Below are positions 17,264-28,313 of a stretch of 64,000 nt of DNA, piece by piece. Position numbers and translations under genes: made by a program. The notes below the pieces were generated by a model. The model saw nothing but the letters and a program-made list of their open reading frames with translations. It was not told the DNA's origin and did not search any database. How positions within the stretch are numbered: position 1 is the stretch's first letter; the number at the start of each line of letters is the position of its first letter. This stretch comes from Lachnospiraceae bacterium (lineage in GTDB: Bacteria; Bacillota; Clostridia; Lachnospirales; Lachnospiraceae): positions 62,001-126,000 of the forward strand of contig JAETRD010000011.1 in assembly GCA_021770345.1 (NCBI GenBank). Reading direction: 5' to 3'.

Positions 17264-18277
17264 CTACCGAGTCCCTCCCGTATCGGCGCCGCCGCAGGAA
17301 TCTTTGCGCGCCGTAATGTTGACCCATTCTCCCTGATGATTCACCTCGACCACGCTAAGCCCGGCCGCCTCGATCGCCTCCCGCACGGCCTGCTCCTTAA
17401 AGTCGATAATCCCCGAGGTAATAAAATAACCGCCCTCTTTCAGCCTTGCAGGGATTACCGGCGCCATCGGAATAATCACATCCGCCAGAATATTCGCCAC
17501 CACAATGTCGTAGGCTTCGGTTCCGACCGTCTCCTGCAGCGCTGCATCGTCGATCAGATTTCCGACATATAAGCTCCCCTGCTCCGCCGGAAGACGGTTT
17601 ACTTCCATATTTTCCCGCGTGGAGGTCATACAGTCCGGGTCAAGATCCGTCCCCACAACCGCGGACGCGCCGAGTTTTAACGCGACAATCGAGAGAATCC
17701 CGCTCCCGCAGCCCACGTCAAGTACCCTCGGATGACGCTCTTTTGGTGTGTACTCCGCGTTTCCGCGAATATACTTGACCAGCTGACGGATGCACAGCTG
17801 GGTTGTCTCATGCTTTCCGGTTCCGAACGATACGCCGGGGTCAATCTCAATCAGAATCTTCCCCTCTTCCCCCTTCCATTCCTCCCAGGTCGGCTTGATC
17901 ACAATATCGTCGATCGAAAACGCGCTGAAAAACTTTTTCCAGTTGTTGATCCAGTCCAGGTCTTCGGTCCGGTCCGAAGTGATTGTACCGCTTCCGACAT
18001 CCACGATTTTGCGCAGTTCTTCCAGTGCGCGCGCGACCTGCTTTAACAGCTCCGTGTAATCGGTGCCGTTATCCTCGAGGTAAAAGCTCACATGACTCAC
18101 GCCGTCGTCCGGCGGCAGCTCCGGCAGAAAATCGATAAACATCTGCGCCTGATCCGCCGCGGACAACGGTACGTTATCCTCAATCTCCACGCCCTCAATG
18201 CCGAGCTCCGCGAGCATTGCGCTCATATAGTCCTCGGCGGCTGTCGTGGTCTCTATCGTGTATTTATTCCATCTCAT
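17264..18277 (-). CDS. prmA: Ribosomal protein L11 methyltransferase
   Basis: A 337-residue SAM-dependent methyltransferase that trimethylates L11. The N-terminal substrate-recognition domain is followed by the family block DWINNWKKFF, the PGVSFGTGKHETT segment, motif I VLDVGCGSGILSI, and the NPPY-like VVANILADVI. The start at 18277 overlaps the end of the DUF2442 gene by 14 bases, so translation may be coupled. In many relatives prmA follows dnaJ; here it sits in a separate operon. Confidence 0.96.
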   Translation of the reverse strand: MRWNKYTIETTTAAEDYMSAMLAELGIEGVEIEDNVPLSAADQAQMFIDFLPELPPDDGVSHVSFYLEDNGTDYTELLKQVARALEELRKIVDVGSGTITSDRTEDLDWINNWKKFFSAFSIDDIVIKPTWEEWKGEEGKILIEIDPGVSFGTGKHETTQLCIRQLVKYIRGNAEYTPKERHPRVLDVGCGSGILSIVALKLGASAVVGTDLDPDCMTSTRENMEVNRLPAEQGSLYVGNLIDDAALQETVGTEAYDIVVANILADVIIPMAPVIPARLKEGGYFITSGIIDFKEQAVREAIEAAGLSVVEVNHQGEWVNITARKDSCGGADTGGTR

Positions 18278-18560
18278 GAAAATTCTCCCTGCCTGATAAA
18301 ATCAATTGTTCGTCGGATATTTCAATCTTTCTTCCCATACTGTATAATTCATCCGGACATATGTCCTGTCCGTCCGGCCACACAACCGTATATCCGTCCG
18401 TAGTGACACGCTTGAAATATTCAAAAGAACGTAACTTCCCATACCATTCACCTTTTATATACGGTTCAACATCAAAGCTTTTTTTTTCACCGTTATCAAA
18501 ATACACCAATATCCGATATGCACAGATTACTTCTACTCGAACAACAGTGGGTCTTAGCAT
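18264..18560 (-). CDS. DUF2442 domain protein
   Basis: A 98-residue protein with the DUF2442 pattern: a VEVICAYRILVYFDNGEKKSFD strand pair, then GKLRSFEYFKRV and VVWPDGQDICPDELY. It overlaps prmA by 14 bases and follows DUF4160 by 17 bases. DUF2442 and DUF4160 genes very often occur as a pair and have been suggested to be a toxin-antitoxin-like module; that is inference, since neither has a proven activity that I can cite. The C-terminal 20 residues look flexible. Confidence 0.88.
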   Translation of the reverse strand: MLRPTVVRVEVICAYRILVYFDNGEKKSFDVEPYIKGEWYGKLRSFEYFKRVTTDGYTVVWPDGQDICPDELYSMGRKIEISDEQLILSGRENFHEME

Positions 18561-18577
18561 AATAACTCCCCCATTAT

Positions 18578-18844
18578 TTAACGCAATGGCTCAATCTTAA
18601 AATAACCCTCTCCGTTACTCAACAGTTTCCAGTTCGCTTTTAATTCATCCTCATGAATTGTTATCCACGCCATCAAAAGTTTCAACTGTTTATTCGGAAA
18701 GTCTCCTTCTAATATTTCACCGTCTATTCCTACTACAATTTCTTCCTCCCCATACAAAGCATGAACATGCGGTTTATTATGTTTTCCACCTCTTTCGCTT
18801 TGCATGCGCACAATAATCCCATAAAACATGGATAATGCCGGCAT
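18578..18844 (-). CDS. DUF4160 domain protein
   Basis: An 88-residue protein with the DUF4160 core: MPALSMFYGIIVRMQSERGG, the characteristic HNKPHVHALYGEEE, and a C-terminal WITIHEDELKANWKLL helix. The start at 18844 follows AGGAGGTG; six upstream in-frame codons are not used. It is the first gene of a run that continues with DUF2442, prmA, rsmE, the desulfurase and thiI. A sigma-A-like promoter lies at 18988-19016. The paired DUF2442 gene follows directly. Confidence 0.88.
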   Translation of the reverse strand: MPALSMFYGIIVRMQSERGGKHNKPHVHALYGEEEIVVGIDGEILEGDFPNKQLKLLMAWITIHEDELKANWKLLSNGEGYFKIEPLR

Positions 18845-18987
18845 AAAAACACCTCCTCGCAAACTGTTATGTATGAAATATATTCATTTATCTCAATACA
18901 TTGCAAATTTTCAGTACAGATTATGCGCTGCATCAACACCGGAGACTACAGCACTTACGTTTATAATGGCTCGCGCCAAGCGAGACT

Positions 18988-19016
18988 ATTATACATCAAA
19001 AATTTTTTTCTGGCAA
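18988..19016 (-). promoter_or_regulatory. Putative promoter of the DUF4160-to-thiI run
   Basis: On the - strand TTGCCA (19016-19011) and a perfect TATAAT (18993-18988) are 17 bases apart, giving a leader of about 140 bases before the DUF4160 start. Confidence 0.6.
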
Positions 19017-19102
19017 ACACATCCTCCGTATATTTCTTGCCGGCAATCCGGATACTATATCCGAACTGCGATTCATTCACACACAGAAAAAGGAGGACTC
19101 TT

Positions 19103-19312
19103 ATGTATCTTTTGGATAACAATGATATGCCGGTCGGCTTCGGCATGGCTTTGGCACAAAATATGGCGGCCATGGAACGATACTCCGGCCTGACCGAAGC
19201 AAAGAAGGAAGAACTTCTAAACCGCGCGCGCGACGCCAAATCAAAATCCGACATAGATTCCATCATCGCCGAGCTAAACGGCTTCGGCACAGAGGGCGGT
19301 CGACTGATCTGA
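19103..19312 (+). CDS. Small conserved-looking protein of unknown function
   Basis: A 69-residue protein starting MYLLDNNDMPVGFGMALAQN after an AGGAGG with seven-base spacing. A longer frame upstream is not used because it has no SD and unusual composition. A helical segment SGLTEAKKEELLNRA and a second helix DSIIAELN follow. Similar small proteins are common in Clostridia (from memory) without known function. It has no membrane segment. It is flanked by genes on the other strand and stands alone. Confidence 0.75.
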   Translation: MYLLDNNDMPVGFGMALAQNMAAMERYSGLTEAKKEELLNRARDAKSKSDIDSIIAELNGFGTEGGRLI

Positions 19313-19335
19313 CAGGCTGCACCGGCACACAGCTC

Positions 19336-20163
19336 TCATCCTGCGTCTTCCCATCCGGCCGGGTACTCCCGCGCAAGCGTTTCCGCAAATCGCATGACAA
19401 AGCACTGTCCGGTCTTTGCGACGCGCTCGTCGTACGCCTCCCCGTTCACGATCGTGTTTGACAGAATCCGGATTCCGACAAACGGCACCCCGTAAGCGGC
19501 GCAGACCTGCGCCGTGGCCGCCGACTCCATATCCTCCTCCGCCGTACCAAAGCGCCCGCGCAGCAGCGCAATCCGGTCAGGCCGATTGTTCCACTCATCC
19601 GCGGAACCAAGCACCCCCGGCACAATCCGGCGTTTTTTCCCGCCCGTCCGAGCCTCTTCTTCAAGAAATTCTTCCGCCGTCTGCTCTGCTAAACGCACCA
19701 GCGTCCCGTTACAGGGGAAATCGGCAAGCTTTCTGGCTTCTCCCCACTGTCGGTTAAAAACCTCAAGTCCGAGCGGCGTAAAATCGTCATCTCCGATTCC
19801 CTCTCCCTCCGCCGCAAAAGGCCGCATCAGCGCTCCCATCGGGGCCACCCGCGTCCCTATCACGATATCCCCCACATGAAGCTTCGGATCATGGCCGCCG
19901 CCGATTCCCTGATTGATCACCGCACCGGGCGCAAAGGATACCATCGCAAGACTTGTCGCCGCCGCTGCATTCACCATCCCCTGAAAGGTCTTTGACACGA
20001 TGGCGGGTATCCCTCCGTCCCCGAGAAATCCCGTCTCAAACGTCCAGTTTCCGAGTGTCACACGCTCCCGCTTTTGCAGCTGCCCGATCAGATATTCCGT
20101 CTCGACATCCATTGCGCCCTGAATCAGCAGGGACGGCTGCGTCCCAAAATCATATGCTCCCAT
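19336..20163 (-). CDS. MTA/SAH nucleosidase family protein with altered catalytic residue
   Basis: A 275-residue member of the PNP/MTAN superfamily. Landmarks: GAMDVETE, with Glu21 at the position of E. coli MTAN Glu12; NQGIGGGHDP; VGDIVIGTRV; and EDMESAATAQVCAAYGVPF, with Glu213 matching Glu174. The catalytic acid Asp197 of E. coli MTAN, normally in an I-S-D motif, is replaced by Asn236 (RILSNTIVNGE). The protein is also about 40 residues longer than MTAN, with an insert around 185-205. It may therefore cleave a different nucleoside or be slow. The start at 20163 has AAGGAGC. LuxS, the next enzyme of SAH recycling, is 3 kb away. Confidence 0.82.
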   Translation of the reverse strand: MGAYDFGTQPSLLIQGAMDVETEYLIGQLQKRERVTLGNWTFETGFLGDGGIPAIVSKTFQGMVNAAAATSLAMVSFAPGAVINQGIGGGHDPKLHVGDIVIGTRVAPMGALMRPFAAEGEGIGDDDFTPLGLEVFNRQWGEARKLADFPCNGTLVRLAEQTAEEFLEEEARTGGKKRRIVPGVLGSADEWNNRPDRIALLRGRFGTAEEDMESAATAQVCAAYGVPFVGIRILSNTIVNGEAYDERVAKTGQCFVMRFAETLAREYPAGWEDAG

Positions 20164-20222
20164 TTCTGCTCCTTCCTGTCTGTTTCTCCCGTTGTTCCAT
20201 ATAAACCAGCCGATTTTGACGG

Positions 20223-21182
20223 TCAGTCCCAAATCGTCCGCTGCGTTTCCCTCCATGATTTTACATCCCGCTCGGTAATTTTATCAGCCGCTGTGATTTT
20301 TCCGCATAAAAGCGGTGCGTGGACATCACAGAGGCTGCCGCATGGGACATCCTCCGTCCCGCCCCATGCCCGGTCTCCTGCATTGCCCCCTGCATAACAA
20401 TAGAGACATCCGCTCTTACAGGTATGATAGGTACCGATGTCTACACTCTCAATGCAGCCGCATTCTTTTCTCTGATTTTTGTCTTTCCCCGCTGTGATTT
20501 TACACCCGATCACCTGCTCAATCAATTCCTTGTCGATACAACAATTGCGCCCGATTCCGCAGGCGGATAAATCAATCTCCTCCGCACAGGATGCAATTTT
20601 CATATGGCAGGCTCGGGCTATCGCGGCAATCTCCACTGCAAACGCCGTCAGCCTCTCCTCCGGAAGGGAACACACTTGCAGTGCTTTGAGCGCCTTTTGA
20701 TTTTTCGCATAGGTATCGACAAAACTAATCACACACTTTGACGTATATCCCTGTAATTCTTCGGCAATCCGCCCAAACGCTTTCAAATGATAGTCCGGCG
20801 TATATCTGTCTGTGAACAGAATCGGGTCGTATCTCCATATTATTTTTTCCTTACCGATTATGCGCGACAGCCTTTGAAAGACCGGAATCATGCATTCCTT
20901 TTTATGTGGAATGTTTGGCTCTATGTCTCTGCCATACCCGGTCAGCGTAAACTGAAAATAATACCGGTAATCTTCCAGCTCCCCCAACCGGTCAAGCATC
21001 GGCCCGGGATTTTTCGTCCAGAAAACAATACAATCGACAAGCTCGGAAGCCAATGAGACCTTACTGATCCAACGGGCATTCACCGGATTACGCACATACA
21101 GATAACCTTCCTTTATTCTGTTTAAAAACCACTCAGAATAATAATTCGGAATATCCGTTCTGCGGCTGACACTTAAAATCAC
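20223..21182 (-). CDS. DUF1848 family protein
   Basis: A 319-residue protein with the DUF1848 hallmarks: N-terminal MILSVSRRTDIPNYYSEWF, then NPVNARWISKVSL, DCIVFWTKNP and IIWRYDPILFT. The C-terminal part is rich in cysteines (GIGRNCCIDKEL, ECGCIES, TCKSGCLYCYA), an arrangement that suggests an iron-sulfur or zinc site. The C-Y-C-Y-A segment recalls radical-SAM-like proteins, but no N-terminal CxxxCxxC is present. Function is unknown. The nucleosidase gene follows with a 59-base gap and could share a transcript. Confidence 0.88.
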   Translation of the reverse strand: MILSVSRRTDIPNYYSEWFLNRIKEGYLYVRNPVNARWISKVSLASELVDCIVFWTKNPGPMLDRLGELEDYRYYFQFTLTGYGRDIEPNIPHKKECMIPVFQRLSRIIGKEKIIWRYDPILFTDRYTPDYHLKAFGRIAEELQGYTSKCVISFVDTYAKNQKALKALQVCSLPEERLTAFAVEIAAIARACHMKIASCAEEIDLSACGIGRNCCIDKELIEQVIGCKITAGKDKNQRKECGCIESVDIGTYHTCKSGCLYCYAGGNAGDRAWGGTEDVPCGSLCDVHAPLLCGKITAADKITERDVKSWRETQRTIWD

Positions 21183-21216
21183 GCTGCAACTTCCTTTCTG
21201 TACTGTAAATTACCCG

Positions 21217-21250
21217 TAAAATATTTCAAGGACTATGTCTCCATAGTCCC
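21217..21250 (-). terminator. Terminator of the chemoreceptor gene
   Basis: An 8-bp stem (GGACTATG at 21230-21237, CATAGTCC at 21242-21249) with a four-base loop. On the - strand it is followed by an A/T-rich tail with TATTTT. Confidence 0.75.
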
Positions 21251-21278
21251 TGATCGTCATTCAAACTATCTGTTATCC

Positions 21279-22931
21279 CTATCTCTGCTTCAGCTGGAAG
21301 TCATTGGTCTGATTCTTCAGAAGATTTACCTGTTCAAACAGCTCTGTGCTAACAGCCGCAGACTCCTCACTGTTTGCGGAGTTTGTCTGTACGACATTGG
21401 AAATCTGTCCGATTCCCTCCGCCACCTGGGAGATTGCGGTCGCTTCCACCTGTACCGCATCCGTAAATTCGTCGATTGCCTGATTGGACTGGATTACCAG
21501 CTTCAGGGTCTTCTGCAGCGACTCGGAAACTTCCTCTACAATCTTATTACCGCGCTCCGCTGCATGCACGGAATTTTCGATTAACTCCTTCGTAGCCTTG
21601 GCTGCCTGATCGGACTGACCGGCAAGATTGCGGACTTCCTCCGCCACCACTGCAAAACCTTTTCCTGCTTCGCCGGCTCTGCTGGCCTCCACCGCGGCAT
21701 TCAGCGCAAGAATATTGGTCTGGAACGAAATATTTTCAATCGTGGAAATAATCTCTTCAATCTGCTGCGACGTCGTGCGGATATCCATCATGGCATTGAT
21801 CAGCTGCTCCATCTGCTGGCTGCTTAAGTTCACCTGATCCCCGGTGAGATGCGCATTATCCCGCATATCGGATGCCATTTTGATATTCTGTTTTGCGCTT
21901 CTCGAAAGCTCTTCCAATGTGGAGGAAAGCTCCTCCACCGCACTCGCCTGCTGCACCGCTCCCTGCGCGAGTGTCTGGGAACCGTCCGAAAGGCTCCTCG
22001 CATGCCCGAACACTTTATACTCCACGTCATGGATATTCGCAATTACGGAAGACAGCGAAGCCGTAAATTTGTCAATCGAATCCGAAATCGAACGAAAATC
22101 CCCGATAAACGGTATCGAGGCAGACACATTGAAATTGCCTCTGGAAACCTCACTCATGATATGATTGATATCTTCCACATATCGGCGCGTCTGTTCCATC
22201 GACTGTCTCAGTGTTCTCGACAGGTCGCCGATCTCGTCATTGGCATCGTAATTCAAATCCAGTCTCAGGCAGCCGTCCTGCAGCGGCTTTGTCTCCTCCG
22301 TGATCCGAAGAATCGGCCTTACGACCTTCCGCAGGATATAGATCACCAGACTCAGAAGACAGAGCAGGGCCAGACACAATCCCACTGCGGTCACGGTGTG
22401 CATGGTCATCACCGTCTTGCGCATCTGTACCTCACTCTCATCGCTGAGTACCGTTCCGCGTTCCACGACGTCATCCAAAAGCCCGACAATCGTGCTCAGA
22501 TTGCCGAGAATCGTTTCCTGATAATATTTCTGTGCCTGCGTCGGGTTTGTCTTGTACATATCCAATACAGAAGTGGCAGACTCATGAAGCTCCTTGTGAA
22601 GCGGTTCAAGCTGTCTGCGCAGATCAAGAATCAGTTCATCTTCCGTCCCTGCCTCACCGTAAAGCCACTGTCCGAGCACACATCCGGTCGGATCCGTGCT
22701 GCCGGTAAATTCGGTGCCGCTGTAGAGCGCGTTGCTGAGGTTACTTGACCATTTGTAATGAGCTGTCTCCGCCATCTGCGCCCTCTGCAAAAGAGCGTTA
22801 ATCTCAATATTAAATTCCTCGGAATTCTCCATATTTAAAATATTTTTCGTGATCAGTACACTGAACAGCAAAACTGCCAAAAAAGTAGCAACCACACGGA
22901 TTCCAACCATTATTTTGATACTTCTGCGCAT
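21279..22931 (-). CDS. Methyl-accepting chemotaxis protein with extracellular CZB-type domain
   Basis: A 550-residue chemoreceptor. Transmembrane helices lie at about 8-28 and 178-198, a HAMP domain follows (about 200-255), then a long signalling coiled coil with the canonical hairpin ([20 protein letters not shown], then [15 protein letters not shown]). The extracellular sensor between the helices contains a CZB-like zinc motif: His58 with Trp61, Cys84 in CVLGQWLY, and His112 and His116 in LHKELHES. Zinc or an oxidant such as hypochlorous acid is a plausible signal. Most CZB domains are cytoplasmic and C-terminal, so the placement is uncommon. An own promoter and terminator make it monocistronic. 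Confidence 0.93.
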   Translation of the reverse strand: MRRSIKIMVGIRVVATFLAVLLFSVLITKNILNMENSEEFNIEINALLQRAQMAETAHYKWSSNLSNALYSGTEFTGSTDPTGCVLGQWLYGEAGTEDELILDLRRQLEPLHKELHESATSVLDMYKTNPTQAQKYYQETILGNLSTIVGLLDDVVERGTVLSDESEVQMRKTVMTMHTVTAVGLCLALLCLLSLVIYILRKVVRPILRITEETKPLQDGCLRLDLNYDANDEIGDLSRTLRQSMEQTRRYVEDINHIMSEVSRGNFNVSASIPFIGDFRSISDSIDKFTASLSSVIANIHDVEYKVFGHARSLSDGSQTLAQGAVQQASAVEELSSTLEELSRSAKQNIKMASDMRDNAHLTGDQVNLSSQQMEQLINAMMDIRTTSQQIEEIISTIENISFQTNILALNAAVEASRAGEAGKGFAVVAEEVRNLAGQSDQAAKATKELIENSVHAAERGNKIVEEVSESLQKTLKLVIQSNQAIDEFTDAVQVEATAISQVAEGIGQISNVVQTNSANSEESAAVSTELFEQVNLLKNQTNDFQLKQR

Positions 22932-22970
22932 TTTATTTCTCCTTTTTTGTATGTATTGGACTCTGCAAAA

Positions 22971-22999
22971 ATTGTAGCATAGCTAAGATTTTATTTCAA
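22971..22999 (-). promoter_or_regulatory. Putative promoter of the chemoreceptor gene
   Basis: On the - strand TTGAAA (22999-22994) and TACAAT (22976-22971) with a 17-base spacer, about 40 bases before the start codon. It matches the sigma-A consensus rather than a sigma-D motility promoter. Confidence 0.65.
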
Positions 23000-23071
23000 T
23001 CATTTCTAACAAAATTCACGAACGAAAATTTTCAGAAAACTGCTCTTTTCGTTTTCCTTCCTCATTTTTCC

Positions 23072-23100
23072 TTGACGAAACCGTTTTCCTGTTTTAAGGT
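23072..23100 (+). promoter_or_regulatory. Putative promoter of luxS
   Basis: TTGACG (23072-23077), a 17-base spacer and TAAGGT (23095-23100), 30 bases before the luxS start. No SAM or SAH riboswitch structure is apparent in the short leader. Confidence 0.55.
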
Positions 23101-23130
23101 AGATTTAAACTACAAAACGGAGGTTTCACT

Positions 23131-23610
23131 ATGGAAAAAATTGCAAGCTTTACCATTGACCATATCAAATTACAGCCCGGCGTCTATGTGTCGAGAAAAG
23201 ACCCGATCGGCGCAGAGGTTATCACGACATTTGATCTCCGGATGACCTCTCCGAACGACGAACCGGTCATGAACACCGCGGAGATACACACGATCGAACA
23301 CCTCGCTGCCACGTTTCTCCGCAGCCATCCAGTCTACGGCAAAAAGACCCTCTATTTCGGCCCCATGGGCTGCCGTACCGGCTTTTACCTGCTTCTGGCC
23401 GGAGATTACGAATCCCGCGATATTGTTCCGCTGATCATTGAGCTGTTCGAATTTATCCGCGATTTCAAAGACGAAATTCCCGGCGCATCCCCGCACGACT
23501 GCGGCAATTATCTGGACATGAATCCCGGCATGGCAAACTATCTCGCCGGCCGCTATCTCGACAACACACTCTACCAAATCGACGATGCGCACCTTGTCTA
23601 CCCTTCCTGA
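23131..23610 (+). CDS. luxS: S-ribosylhomocysteine lyase LuxS
   Basis: A 159-residue iron-dependent lyase that splits S-ribosylhomocysteine into homocysteine and DPD, the precursor of autoinducer-2. The metal site is intact: HTIEHLAATFLR supplies two His and Glu, and the third ligand Cys lies in PHDCGNYL. GCRTGFYLL, with the catalytic Cys, is present. SD CGGAGG precedes the start. The gene is monocistronic with its own promoter and a bidirectional terminator. Together with a nucleosidase of the MTAN family upstream it could recycle S-adenosylhomocysteine. Confidence 0.97.
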   Translation: MEKIASFTIDHIKLQPGVYVSRKDPIGAEVITTFDLRMTSPNDEPVMNTAEIHTIEHLAATFLRSHPVYGKKTLYFGPMGCRTGFYLLLAGDYESRDIVPLIIELFEFIRDFKDEIPGASPHDCGNYLDMNPGMANYLAGRYLDNTLYQIDDAHLVYPS

Positions 23611-23611
23611 A

Positions 23612-23653
23612 AAAATGCCCGTGGTTCCCGCATTCCGAACGCACGGGCATTTT
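23612..23653. terminator. Bidirectional terminator between luxS and the J-domain gene
   Basis: A 12-bp perfect stem (AAAATGCCCGTG at 23612-23623, CACGGGCATTTT at 23642-23653) with an 18-base loop and T-rich ends on both strands. Confidence 0.85.
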
Positions 23654-23689
23654 CATGAGAACTGCCGGATGCGGCGCCTGGCCTTCCCG

Positions 23690-24208
23690 TCAGTGGTACA
23701 GCCTTTTTAACCTGTCATACTCTCTGTTTATCTCCTGAATCGTATCGGTATCCCCCGCAAGATTATCGGGATGATAAATCTTTAACAGATCCTTATAGCG
23801 TTTCTTTAACGACTGTTCACTCTCCACACCGATGAAAAACTGCTCCCCGCGTACCACTTTCGCGCCGGGCAGCGGCGCTTTTTTTGCCTCGTGAGCAGCC
23901 ACATGATCGTAGAACCTGCGCTGTTTCTCCACCTGTGATTTCTCGTTTGCGAGCTTTACAAGCTCCTCCTCCAATATCTTCCACTTCATCTCGAACAGCT
24001 GCTTTTCTTTGCGAATGCGCTGCTCTTCCACGCTCTTTATGGCTGAAAACTCCTGCTTCTCCCGCTCAAATTTGCGGCGTTCCCGCTCAAATTCCCTTTT
24101 TTCCCGCTGCAATGCCTGTTTCTTGCGCTCGATCACTGCTGTCTCATGAAAACACCACTGCCCAAGGCTGACACTCATGTCATCCGTCTTAACTGCTGAC
24201 TGATCCAT
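23690..24208 (-). CDS. Coiled-coil protein with C-terminal J-domain
   Basis: A 172-residue protein. Residues about 25-100 form a long, highly charged Glu/Lys/Arg coiled coil. The C-terminal 45 residues are a J-domain with the HPD motif (IYHPDN) followed by the typical helix (IQEINREYDRLK). The start at 24208 follows GAGG; an ATG 15 codons upstream has none. It probably recruits DnaK to a particular client or site. It lies next to the dnaK operon but is separated by a terminator, so coregulation is not evident. Confidence 0.82.
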   Translation of the reverse strand: MDQSAVKTDDMSVSLGQWCFHETAVIERKKQALQREKREFERERRKFEREKQEFSAIKSVEEQRIRKEKQLFEMKWKILEEELVKLANEKSQVEKQRRFYDHVAAHEAKKAPLPGAKVVRGEQFFIGVESEQSLKKRYKDLLKIYHPDNLAGDTDTIQEINREYDRLKRLYH

Positions 24209-24305
24209 GATTTCCTCGCTTTCCGCAGATGCAAATACTATAACTTGTTCCAAATTAATGACATAATACTACATTTAGTTGCATTGCTCAATAGGCAATA
24301 TGACT

Positions 24306-24375
24306 AAAAAGGGGCTGTCGCATTCACACTTATGATACATGCCTGTAATCATTTGCGTAAAATGCAACAGCCCCG
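24306..24375 (-). terminator. Terminator of the heat-shock operon
   Basis: On the - strand GGGGCTGT (24374-24367) pairs with ACAGCCCC (24318-24311), with an inner AATGC/GCATT extension, and is followed by five T. It lies just after the dnaJ stop. Confidence 0.8.
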
Positions 24376-24387
24376 TTCCGTCCAATC

Positions 24388-25566
24388 CTATATATCGTCG
24401 AGAGATTCCTTGAGCTTATCCATGAACCCCTTTTTTTTCCTGGGTTTTCCCGCAGGTTCGCCGGCATTTTCCTCCGCCCCCCTGCCAAGGGAATCTCCGG
24501 TCACCGCATCAAACTGCCGCAGCAGCTCCTTCGCCTCCTGGCTTAAGTTCGCCGGCGTCTGAACGATCAGATCCACATACTGGTCGCCGCGGACAGACTT
24601 ATTGCGCAGAGACGGCACCCCTTTTCCTTTCAGACGGATCCGCGTCCCCGTCTGTGTGCCTGCCTTTACCTCATAAATCACGTCGCCGTCCACCGTGCCG
24701 ATGCGGATTTCCCCTCCCAGCGCGGCCTGCGCATACGAAATTCTGGCCGTGGAAAAGATATTCATATCCTGGCGTGTGAGGGACGGATGTCTCGACACCA
24801 CAACCTCCACAAGAAGATCCCCTCTCGGCCCGCCGTTGACTCCCGGCTCTCCCTTTTCCCGGATGCGCACGCTCTGTCCGTTATCGATACCGGCCGGAAT
24901 CGATACCTGAATTTTTTTCTTGCTGGAAATATAACCGGTCCCGTAGCAGCTCTGGCATTTCTCCTTCACCACCTTGCCGCTTCCGTTACACTCCGGACAG
25001 GTCTGCACATTCTGCACCGTGCCGAAAAACGACTGCTGCGTGTAGACGATCTTGCCCTTTCCCCCGCACTTCTGACAGGTTTCCGGCGATGTTCCCGGCT
25101 TTGCTCCCGTCCCGTGGCAGGTGGCGCACTCGTCTTTTAACACCATCTCGATTTCTTTCTCACAGCCGAAGACCGCCTCCTCAAATGTGATGCGGACACT
25201 GGTTCGCAGATTCTGCCCCTTCATCGGGCCGTCGTTCGCCCTCCTCCTGCCGCCGCCAAAGAAATCTCCGAAGATATCTCCGAAAATATCTCCCATATCC
25301 ATGCCGGAAAAGTCAAAGCCTCCCGCGCCTCCTGCGCCGTCAAATGCGGCATGACCGAACTGGTCATACTGGCGGCGCTTTTCCGCATCGCTCAAAACGG
25401 CATATGCCTCTTGCGCCTCCTTAAATTTCTCCTCCGCCTCTTTGTCCCCCGGGTGCATATCCGGATGGTATTTCTTGGCCATAGAACGAAATGCTTTTTT
25501 TATCTCATCATCTGACGCGCCCTTGCCAACGCCCAAGACCTCATAATAATCTCTCTTATCTGCCAT
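24388..25566 (-). CDS. dnaJ: Chaperone protein DnaJ
   Basis: A 392-residue type I Hsp40 cochaperone that delivers substrates to DnaK and stimulates its ATPase. It has the J-domain ([18 protein letters not shown], with HPD in [10 protein letters not shown]), a Gly/Phe-rich region at about 75-110, four zinc-finger repeats of CxxCxGxG type ([32 protein letters not shown]) and the C-terminal substrate-binding barrels. The C-terminal tail ends in a basic [11 protein letters not shown] segment. The start at 25566 follows AAAGG. Last gene of the CIRCE-controlled operon. Confidence 0.97.
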   Translation of the reverse strand: MADKRDYYEVLGVGKGASDDEIKKAFRSMAKKYHPDMHPGDKEAEEKFKEAQEAYAVLSDAEKRRQYDQFGHAAFDGAGGAGGFDFSGMDMGDIFGDIFGDFFGGGRRRANDGPMKGQNLRTSVRITFEEAVFGCEKEIEMVLKDECATCHGTGAKPGTSPETCQKCGGKGKIVYTQQSFFGTVQNVQTCPECNGSGKVVKEKCQSCYGTGYISSKKKIQVSIPAGIDNGQSVRIREKGEPGVNGGPRGDLLVEVVVSRHPSLTRQDMNIFSTARISYAQAALGGEIRIGTVDGDVIYEVKAGTQTGTRIRLKGKGVPSLRNKSVRGDQYVDLIVQTPANLSQEAKELLRQFDAVTGDSLGRGAEENAGEPAGKPRKKKGFMDKLKESLDDI

Positions 25567-25661
25567 AACCTTTCCTCTTTCCAAATCCGAGTACCACACA
25601 AAGGTTTCCGGATGTCACCATCCGGAAACCCCATAGCTTTCAGAAGTTCTAAGTCTCGCGA

Positions 25662-28293
<2,632 letters not shown>

Positions 28294-28313
28294 CTATAGG
28301 CCGCCTTTCCCTG

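Noticed and set aside
22932-23130. SAM or SAH riboswitch before luxS
   Set aside because: The likely transcript leader is only about 25 bases long and A/T-rich; no conserved core is visible.
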